In this document: one piece after another, positions 1-8,800 of the stretch | Layout: each line of letters begins with the position of its first letter | Position numbering within the stretch: the first letter of the stretch is position 1 | NCBI GenBank assembly: GCA_026770585.1 | Contig: MU647102.1 | Span: 5,690 to 20,205, forward strand | DNA: 14,516 bases | Source: Baffinella frigidus | Taxonomy: Eukaryota; Cryptophyceae; Cryptomonadales; Baffinellaceae | Direction of reading: 5' to 3' | Notes under the pieces: generated by a model | What the model saw: the letters and a program-made list of their open reading frames with translations, nothing else | What the model was told of the DNA's origin: nothing | Database searches by the model: none | Position numbers and translations under genes: made by a program

Positions 1-108
1 TAGGGTTTAGGGTTTAGGGTTTAGGGTTTAGGGTTTAGGGTTGAGGGTTTAGGGTTTAGGGTTTAGGGTTTAGGGTTTAGGGTTTAGGGTTTAGGGTTTA
101 GGGTTTAG
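1..108 (+). repeat. Interstitial (TTTAGGG)n tract
   Basis: About 15 units of TTTAGGG with one TTGAGGG variant, ending abruptly at GGTTCGG. The G-rich strand reads into the window. At a real left chromosome end the + strand should read CCCTAAA, so this is internal telomeric repeat or the inverted side of a junction, not the terminal telomere of this window. Confidence 0.93.
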
Positions 109-160
109 GTTCGGTAGTCTCCCAGGGCGCAATGACACCTGCTTCCCACTCTCGCGTCAG

Positions 161-692
161 CCGCTACAGTGATTGCTCGCGAATGAGGACACGCGGCGTC
201 CCTAGGGCGGTGCTATCCCCCTCGGCATAGCCATACCGTGGACCCTAGGGCGGTCATGCTGGTTTCGATCCGTAACACACGCACTTTCATCTCGGCGGAG
301 CGTGTCCTTGATCGCGAGTAACCCCTGTGCCCCGAGTGCATCCGATGATGCTTCTCCCTGCCCGAGACGGGCCCTTGCAAGAACACCGTCCTCACACGGT
401 GCTGGGGTTACTCGAATACAAGAACCCGCACCCCCGCTGAGACCGCCCTAGCATCCTAAGAATGGGCCTACTGCTTTCGGCGGTGCTGCATTATTCGTGA
501 GTGTAAGAAAGATCTGGATTCCGGGTAGCCGCTACAGGGGTGCCTCGCCCATAAGGAGCCGCGCCGCCCCATAAGACCACCGTAGGCCATAGATAGGCCT
601 ACCGTAGGTCCTAGGGGGGTGCGCCCCCTTATGAGCGCGGTACCCCTGGACAGGGGTTACTCCGGAGTAAAGACACGCACCGCCCCTAGAGA
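161..692. repeat. Dispersed ~45-bp repeat family (five copies)
   Basis: Diverged copies of a motif near CAGGGGTTACTCGCGA followed by GGACACGCACCGCCCC: + strand at about 161-216, 398-450, 528-575 and 649-692, and inverted at about 295-332. Some copies run into CCCTAGGGCGG. No coding sense seen; possibly a fragmented non-autonomous element. Confidence 0.55.
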
Positions 693-800
693 GATCCCAC
701 AAAGCGGGCTACCAAGGGATTTTCGGCCCATTTTGGGCCGAGTTTCCGTTACCTTATCCGTAGGAACCCTCCTACGACCCTACGGATTTCCTACCGTAGG
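590..800. repeat. CCTACGG / CCGTAGG palindrome cluster
   Basis: Several near-palindromes based on CCTACCGTAGG and TCCGTAGGAA...CCCTACGGAT. The 757-798 block closely resembles 5930-5968 in intron 5. The same core recurs near 1041, 3241-3340 and 13440, suggesting one dispersed family. Confidence 0.55.
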
Positions 801-1338
801 GTCCTTGGTTTTATCGCTTCAGGTTATTCACGAATCCCTTGGAAGTCTGGTGCGTGGCTAAGGAGCAAGGCAGGTTAATGCACGGATAACATGCTCTTCG
901 CAGTATCCTCTGTGTGGTGGTCTGTGCCCCTGTTCTATGGAGTGGCGTCGTGTGGTGTGTTGAGGGGGACATCACCCTGTCTGCCACACATAGGACTTCG
1001 AGGGGATTTCGAATAACCCTCAGCGATAAGACCTAGGACACTACGGTAGGCAACCAGTAGGGACATAGGGGGGTTTCTATGGATGCTGTAACGGAACGTA
1101 GGCCCGATTCGGGCCAAAAATCATTACGTAGCCCGCTGAGTGGCACCGGTGACTTCTTGAAACGGTCCATCTAAACGATTCCCGTACAAATTGCCCCAGC
1201 GAGCTTTGCAATCTTCCCCGGAAATCCGGGGCAGAACGGCGTCGACCGCATTCATATGGGAGCCCTACAGCGTTACGGGCGGGGCTCGCTGCCTGAGGTC
1301 GCTGCCGAACGGCGTGTCGCAGGGGCAGACCTGCTTCA

Positions 1339-1460
1339 AGGTTTCGGGTTTAGGGTTCAGGGTTTCGGGTTTAGTGTTTAGTGTTGAGGGTTCAGGGTTT
1401 GGGGTTGGTTTAGGGTTTAGGATTTAGGGGTGTAATGTTTAGGGTTAGGGACGAGGGTTG
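1339..1460 (+). repeat. Degenerate telomere-like tract
   Basis: Decayed GGGTTTAGGGTTC and GGGTTTCGGG units, G-rich on the + strand, followed by about 60 bp of unique sequence. Confidence 0.85.
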
Positions 1461-1537
1461 AGGTAGGGCAGACCAGCGAGTCTTTGACGTTCTGAAAATG
1501 CAGCAGCCACGCTAACAACGCCGCCTGCTCAACCCCC

Positions 1538-1826
1538 AGGGTTTAGGGTTTAGGGTTTAGGTTTTAGGGTTAAGGGTTTAGGGTTTAGGGTTTAGGGTTT
1601 AGGGTTTAGGGTTTAGGGTTTAGGGTTTAGGTTTTAGGGTTAAGGGTTTAGGGTTTAGGGTTTAGGGTTTAGGGTTTAGGGTTTAGGGGCTTAGGGTTTA
1701 AGTTTTAGGGTTTAGGTTTTAGGGTTTAGGGTTTAGGGTTTAGGGTTTAGGGTTTAGGGTTTAGACTTTAGGGTTTAGGGTTTAGGGTTAGGGTTCAGTG
1801 TCCAGGGTTTAGGGTTTAGGGTTGGG
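1538..1826 (+). repeat. Interstitial TTTAGGG tract with 70-bp higher-order period
   Basis: Near-continuous TTTAGGG repeat. The variant string GTTTTAGGGTTAAGGG occurs at 1561 and again at 1631, exactly ten 7-mers apart, showing a block of repeat was duplicated as a unit. Confidence 0.9.
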
Positions 1827-2555
1827 ATCGACCCCGGCGAGGACGGCGCCGCCGAGCGATACTCGCACCAGGAGTTTCAGCTCTCGTGTCGCTTCCGGTT
1901 CCTGTCACACAACCACAACACGGTCACCGGGGGCGCGAATGCTTGGTGGGGAGGTCATGCGCGACGCCTGGCACAATGCAAATCGTGGTGCCGCAATTCT
2001 GGACCTGGGCGTACAGCTGGACTGGCAGCACGGGGGAGGGCGCTCACCGCCGCCACTTTCCGCAGGTTGGCCCAGTTTAGGAGCCACAGGAGAGGTAGGC
2101 CCGCGCAGCCCATCCACCACTGGGGTTTAGGGGTTTAGGGTTTAGACAAAGGGTTTGGGGTTTGGGGTTAGGGGTTTGGGGGGTGCGCATCAGCACGGAC
2201 GCGGCAGGCAAGGCGCATCCAGTGAGGTCATACACGAAGGTAGGATCTGGTGTGCGCTCGTTTCCTCTCAGCTGGCATGCCATAGTTGCGAATAGTGCAA
2301 CTCTGAGAGTGGTTCGACCACTCTGAGAAGCCAGAAAGCGCCGTTGGGTGGGGGACGGGGCGAGGTACCATCTGCCGCGCGAGCCGGAGGTGCTCGTCGC
2401 TGTGCGTGAAGTAGCTCTGTAGCGCGGCGACAGCCGCGGGCGTCTGGAATTCCATGCCTCCCCTGCTCTGGGATCGCGAAAAGTTGCCGTCGACGGCAAC
2501 TTTTGGCAGTTTGGGGATCTCTAGACTCGTTTCTTGTTTGCGGATCCCGTTAAGG
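1827..2555. other. Upstream region of ychF, no other gene recognised
   Basis: Unique sequence with a short GGGTTTAGG patch at 2124-2180. ORFs on both strands overlap here but show no family motif. It presumably contains the promoter and 5' UTR of the ychF-like gene; I see no convincing TATA box. A hairpin (AGAGTGGT-TCG-ACCACTCT) lies at 2306-2324. Confidence 0.5.
2479..2504. promoter_or_regulatory. 26-bp perfect palindrome upstream of the start codon
   Basis: Each half is AAAAGTTGCCGTC read from its own strand. It lies 51 bp before the chosen ATG, so it could be a dimer binding site or a 5' UTR hairpin. A related interrupted pair (AAAAGTTGAC...GTCAACTTT) occurs in intron 13 near 12209. Function is inferred only from position and symmetry. 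Confidence 0.5.
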
Positions 2556-2802
2556 ATGGCGCGGTTGTCGCGAGCTCTGTTGCACGCATGGGCAGGGCAT
2601 GCCCGTGGCTTGAAGGTGCGCGCTGGTGACCTCTCGTTTTCGGGCGGGAGGAGCCGGAGCTGCGGGATTGTCGGGGCACCCAACATTGGGAAGTCGACTC
2701 TCTTCAACGCGATGACGGCTACTCAGGCGGCGCAGGCGGCAAACTACCCGTTCTGCACCATCGATCCCAACATCGGACGGGTCGCTGCCCCACTCCAGAT
2801 CT
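2556..2802 (+). CDS. ychF: ychF exon 1: leader and P-loop
   Basis: Codes residues 1-82 plus one base. The ATG at 2556 is chosen because it opens an Arg-rich, acid-poor stretch ([18 protein letters not shown]) typical of organelle presequences. An in-frame ATG at 2454 would add 34 residues and would place the 26-bp palindrome inside the coding region. [19 protein letters not shown] gives the G1/P-loop, followed by [14 protein letters not shown]. Two GT donors keep frame with exon 2: 2803 (used here) and 2809, which adds two residues. Both leave several residues more than the family has after GRVAAP, so the exact end is uncertain. Read through without splicing, the frame stops at 2826. Confidence 0.85.
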
Positions 2803-5800
2803 GTGCTCGTGGGACGGCAGAGCGATGATCGTGCGAGGGAGCAGCGTCGGGACTGAGGAAGAGGAATCCGCACAGAGAAGTGCCATTGGATCAGAGGAGC
2901 AGCCCGAAGCGAAGACCGAGCAAGGACCGTTTCGGCTGTGCGGGATCGGCTTTCGTTCCCTGGGCCAGGATCCCTGGAGGCCTAGCTCTGCCTCACTCGA
3001 GTTGACCGACTATTCTCAAGTTGACATGAAAGGTTTGCGGTACAAATGCGTCAACGTTTGGACGCAGGAGAGCCCGGGCTCCACCGAGGTTGGTGAGCCC
3101 AAATAGACAGAGACAGAGCTAGAATCCGGGAACGGGATCAACCCGGTTTGGGTTCATCCGGGAACGTGATCAACTCTCTTCTCATAAGACAACTGAATCA
3201 GTTCCCTAATTTCATAGGGAAACGACCCGCAATGAGGGTAGTTTAGCCTACGGATCTCCTATGATCAGGCCTATCGTAGGAGGTAGGACTCCTAGGACCA
3301 GGTTCTAGGAGCCCATCGGCCAACGGTAGGCAACCCGTAGGCTAAACTACCCTAATTAAGGCCTAATTAAATTTACTATGCCCTGACTAATTTCTCCTAT
3401 TCAACGTCCTATTAAAAAGGCACAGATTGAGTTATGTTCCGAGATGAACTCGGAGTGACGCGAGACGAACCCTGCCTTGAAAGAAGGCTGTGCCTGAAGC
3501 TTTCTGTGCCGGAGCTCCTATCTAACAGAGTACTGCTGCAGTGCGATGTAGGTGGCGAGTGAACACGCGAGGCTGAGTCCTGGCGGACCCTGCTCGCAGA
3601 TGAGGCTGTTCCGCAAGCCTTTTCTACCGCAGTCCTCGTCTACATGTATTCTACGGCAAACCGAGTTAGGTTGCGATTCCAGACTTGCGTGCGGCTGGCG
3701 GTGCTGGCAGACAGACCCCCTCAACCTTACACCCCAAACCCTGACCCTAAACCGTAACGTTGGGCTAGGTGGCGATCCCAGACCTGGGGCGGGCGGTGCG
3801 GGCGGAGACGGCAAACCCTTATCCATCAACGTGCCTAACTCGGTTTGAGTTTCCAGGTGGCGATTCCACGGAGGAGGCTGTTTCTGAAGCTTTCTGACGC
3901 TTTCTGTACCGGAGTCCCAGTCTAAATGTATTGTACGACACACGGAGTTAGGTGGCGATTCCAGACCTGCGGCTGGCGGTGCTGGCGGATGCGGCCAAGT
4001 CCGCCAAGATCATCGGCGCCCAGCTCGAATTCGTCGACATTGCAGGTCCCTTCTACGCGCCAATCTCGACATTGTCTACCTCTCATCCACTTCATTTCGT
4101 CTCATCATTGAAAACATTTAGCCGTCATTATTAGTTGAAAAGGAGGATCTCCAGTACAAATTAACAGTCCATCTACGGCTCAATGTTTTTAAGGATGAGA
4201 CGAAATCAAGTGGGACAGAGCTAGATTGTTGGTGCCTTGCTCTCGACATCGAAGGCCCCTCTCGACGTCGAAGGCCCCTTGCAGCTCGAATTTGTTGACA
4301 TTGCAGGCCCCAAGGTTGAGGGGTTTGGGATTTGGGTTGCGGTTCGGGGTTGAGGGTGAACCGGTTTTGGGGTTTCTCCTCGCGACTCTTGATATTGCAG
4401 GCCCCTTACTCTTCGATCCCTCGACACCACAGACCCCTTCACCAACCCTGCACCCTGCACCCTAAACCCCTCAACCCTAATTCCCGAACCTTAACCCCTT
4501 AGTCCTCAACCCCACACCCTTACCCCTGATCCCTCAACCCTCAACCCTCAACCCTCAACCCAAAACCCTAACCCCAAACTCCTCAACCCGAAACCCTAGG
4601 GCTGGTGAAGGGCGCGAGTGAAGGGGCGGGGCTCGGAAACAAGTTTCTGGGAAACATCCGCCAAGTCTCCGTCATAGTGCAGCTCCTCAGGTACAGCTCC
4701 TCAGGTAAAATCAATGTATTTTAGTTGCAATTTTGTACTAGATTTCCTGTTCCGAATATACTTTTCCTGCTCCAAATGTATTTAGGAAGCAATTATCTCG
4801 GGAAGAGGCGCCAAGTCTTAGTCATTCTTCAGCTTCTCAGGTCACACGTACTCTAGAGTTTAAAATTGGGCCCACCATTAATGTAATTTAGTTGCACTTC
4901 TGTACTAGATTTCCTGCTCTAGATGTTTTTTTATGGCGAGCCCAGTTTTATCCAGGCAGAGCTAGGGTTTAGTGTTTCTCGCGTCCTTTAGGGTTTCAGG
5001 CTTCGGGTTCGGGGTGTACGGGTTAGGGGTGAGGGGTTCGGAGCTCCACAGGGCATACCTTCACCCACCCTCTGGCGACAAAGTTTCCTCTCCGCTTTCT
5101 GCCCGTTTGTCACTGGCGTTTCCGTGGTTCGCGTTTTCAATAGCATTTCTATTTCTTAGGTTGACTGCGGAATGCGGTGGTCCACCCTTGACGGCAGGCT
5201 AGACTCTCCACTCAGATACAGATACCGCCTCTGTGAGGGTGCATGCGTGCCGCCCGTGTTGGTAGTAATCAACTTCTACCACCCTTGGTATTAACAAAGG
5301 CCTCTCCCTTGGTATTAATAAAGGTCCCTGTCTTGGTATTTTTAAAGGTCTCTCACTCTCGTGGTATCAATACATACCTCTCTCTTGTATTAATGAACGT
5401 CGCTCTCCACCAGCCCTCCGAAACAGACCAAATTCCGATGTGAGCTTTGTCGGTTTCCGACTGGCAAGGGCAAGCTTCGAATTCCAAGCTAACGCCCGCC
5501 TCACATCGAAAGGCCTGATTTGTCATAACGCAACTTCGCCGCAGATGCTTCGAAGACCCGGGGGTGGAACACGTGGACGGATCGGTGAACCCCAGACCCT
5601 AAACCCTAAACCCTGAACTCCAAACCCAAAACCCCAAACCCTAACCCCCAAACCACAAACTCTCAACTCTAAATCCCAAACACTCACCCCCAAGCCTCAA
5701 ATCCTAAACCCTGGGCCTCAAACCCTGGGCCTCAAATTGAGCACCCGAACCCCCACACGGTAGGTGGATCCGGTTCGGGACTTCGACATGATCGAGACAG

Positions 5801-8800
5801 AGCTGCTGCTCGCTGACCTCCAGACCCTCGGCAAGAAGCGCCAGAAGACAGGTCCGGAAACACATCGATTCACACACCGGGCTACCACGCGATTCTTGGT
5901 GGCTGAGCTACGAAGAAGCTGTTAGGACATCCGTAGGAACAACCCTACGTCCCTACGGATGGCCTACATTAGGGAGGGAGTTGGATATGATCGAGACAGA
6001 TCTGCTGCTCGCTGACCTCCAGACCCTCGGCAAGGAGCGCCAGAAGACAGGCCCGGTGTTGAGGGGTTAGGACGTAAGGTCAAGGTTCAGGTTTGAGGGG
6101 TCATGGTTATCAGGTCCAAGTGTTGGGTTGCTCGCGAGCCTCCAGACGCTCGGCAAAAAGCGTCACCTGACTTCAGAAGTCAGAAGTCAGCTTCGGTGCT
6201 CATGGCGCAGGGTGTGGGGTCCAGTGGTTTCGTTCAGGGGTTAAGGGTTAGGGGTTGAGGGTATAAGGTGTACGGCATACGGTATACGTTACGCGGACCT
6301 CCGGACCCTCGAAACAAAGCGCCATAAGTCAGGGTTGCGGTTGGGGGCTTAGGGCTTAGGGGTTCGCACGACTCGAGATATTCCAGTGTTGAAGAAGAAC
6401 AAGAAGAACCCCACACTCTCACCCCCAAGCCCGAAACCGCAATGCGCGCAGGGTTGCGGTTCGCGTTTTTCGAAAGACGCGATGCAGGCTCGCGTCCCCT
6501 CCTGTGTGCTTTCGCTTCGGCTTCGGCTTCCATCTCAGCGATTTCCCAACCCCTACACTCTAAACCCGAAAGCGAACAGGAGCGAAAGACGCACAGCTGG
6601 CGGCGCAGGAGGCAGAGCTGGCGCTCAGGCTCATCAAGGACCTTGACAATGGCATCCCCGCCCGCGACGTAAGCCGTCAATCCAACCGAACCCACATTAC
6701 CGTGTGCTTATTAATCGTAGATACCGCCATTATGATTGAGTACTGGCCACTAAATAGGTGGATCCGTGAGTAGCGCCCAGGCTCATCAAGGAGCTGGACA
6801 CCGGCCTTCCGCCCCGCGTCGTCTATCTCCCTCCCGAAACTTACCGAAGCCGTTAACCACCGTGTGCTAATTAACCGTAGATACGGATTGCCATGAACCG
6901 TGATGGTTTGCCTCATGCATCCGTTGCCGCCGTTGTGATTCAGTAGTGCCCACTAATGAGCGCTATCCACGGATCGGTAAGTGGCGCTCAGGCCCCTCCC
7001 GAAACCCTTACCAACCCTAACTCCGGTTTGTTAATTAACCCAATTTGCTGACAACTCCTCCTGAAACCCGAAACCCGAAAAGCTGACCAAGGAGCTTGAC
7101 ACGCGGGAGGCATCCCCGCCCGCGACGTAAGCCCCCCCCCCAGCCCCAAACCTCAAGTGACTAACCCTGATTCTGTTTGTTAATTAACCCTAGATACGAA
7201 TTACCGTGAACCCTGATTACGTTTCCGAGAGTAATCCTCATCGCGGTTCTCTGATTAGCCCTATGCGCAGATTCCTGAGTGACGCAGAAACTGGAAAAAG
7301 AGCTTGCCAACGGAGCTCCTGCTCGTGTTGTCTCTCTCCCTGACACCCGACACCCTTATCCCTCATCTCTGAACTCGAAACCTTACATGTACAGGTTATG
7401 ATCGACGAAGAGGAGGCAGCGGCATTCCGTGGTAACCTCTAAACCCTGACCCTAGACCCTAAACTCTCGACCCTTAACCCTGAATCCTTAACCTGAAACC
7501 CTAAACCCTAAACCCTAAACCCTAAACCCTGAACCCTAAAACCTAACCCCGAAACCCGAAACCCGAAACCCGAAACCAGGGCTGGGTCTGCTGACAGGGA
7601 AGCCGCTGATGCTTCTCTGCAACGTCTCTGAACAGGTCTTTACTTTTGGCGTGAAAGTGACTTAGCAATCACCGCGTGGCAACGTCTCTGAACAGATGTT
7701 TCGTGTTCAGGATTGGGGATTGGGGATTGGGGATTAGGGATTGGGGATTAGGGTTGTGAGATGGAGCCTGTCAGGCTGAGGGAGCGTTACCGCGACACAA
7801 GTTTTTTAAAGATTAATTCTGAATTCAACCTAAATGGTTTAGGTCGAATTGAGAATGCTTGGGTCTGGGAGGTGTGGGTTGGGAAGCGGACGGGTGCACT
7901 CGTGCCACCAACACACTTGGACATGCGTCTGACGCCAAGATGCTGTCACGGGGCATGTCTCATCCGCCTGGTAGATCCCGGACGTGCCGAGTAGCCTATT
8001 ACGCGCCCACTTGAGCCTATACTGAACCGTGCACCCTAAACCCGGAATCCGAATCCCGAAACTCCAATCCCGAGCCGTAAACCCCAAACCCTAAACGCTA
8101 TACACCTGACCGTGCAGGAATTGCAAGGCAACGCGCACACGCAAGCTGTCCAGGTTCCACTTCAAAGCCCCCAATGCCTCTTTCTCCCGGAAACCCGGAA
8201 GATTTCAGAGAGAGATTCTGAGTTAATCCGAATTGAGTTGCAATGGGTACGGGAATGGTTGAGATGGAAACCGATTCCCGAAGTCGTCGGGGGCTGGCAC
8301 GGGCAGGTCTCCTGGAACATGAGAAAGTTTTCTCTCGTTCCTGCTATCTGCAAGAAGTGCCCCCCTCAAATGCAGCCTCCGTGGAGGTTCATACATTGGT
8401 GGCCATGTTGGTAGGGTTGAGAGGTAAGGGTTTAGGGTTGGTACGAATAGATATTTCTGCAGAAGCAAGTATGTCTAGAGTCGCCGCGCACCTTCCACGT
8501 AGTGGCGCTGGTGCTACATTCTTGCGAGACTCCTGTGCCCTGGTACTCCCACGGGGCAGCTACTCCCACGCTGCTCCCGTCCTCGACAATCCAGGGAACA
8601 TTCTCGCACAAACCCATCCCTAAGACAGCAAACGGTTAATTAAAATCCAATCTGTTTCCACATAAGTGAAATCGTTTGGCCGGTGGGGGCTGCAGGAAAT
8701 GCTAGCCAATCGCGTTTGGATACGTGCGACTTAGCAACCTAAACCCCAAACCCTAAACCCCAAACCCCCGACAGGACATGCTAGCCAAGCGTGGTGGAGA

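Larger units (their letters stand above)
109..1330. other. Non-coding flank, no gene recognised
   Basis: I see no conserved protein, tRNA or rRNA here. Short ORFs exist but have no recognisable motif. The sequence holds five diverged copies of a roughly 45-bp motif and several CCTACGG/CCGTAGG palindromes, listed separately. Confidence 0.6.

Noticed and set aside
1-108. Terminal telomere at the left edge
   Set aside because: The strand orientation is wrong for a left chromosome end; the + strand should be C-rich there.
619-861. 80-residue open frame in the left flank
   Set aside because: No recognisable motif; it crosses the palindrome cluster and repeat copies, as expected for a chance frame in GC-rich DNA.
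109-1330. Structural RNA genes (tRNA, rRNA)
   Set aside because: No tRNA A/B box pair with cloverleaf or rRNA core sequence was seen by eye; a covariance-model search would be needed to exclude small RNAs.
1822-2707. Overlapping open frames on both strands upstream of and over exon 1
   Set aside because: None shows a family motif; those over 2550-2707 on the minus strand are shadows of exon 1.
2825-3106. 93-residue open frame right after exon 1
   Set aside because: Lies in intron 1, has no family similarity I can see, and starts next to the exon 1 read-through stop.
8463-8539. Candidate exon reading [20 protein letters not shown]
   Set aside because: It looked like the family segment before LEAE, but no acceptor gives the phase needed after exon 9, and its donor does not fit exon 11. 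The 8775-8820 exon fits both sides.
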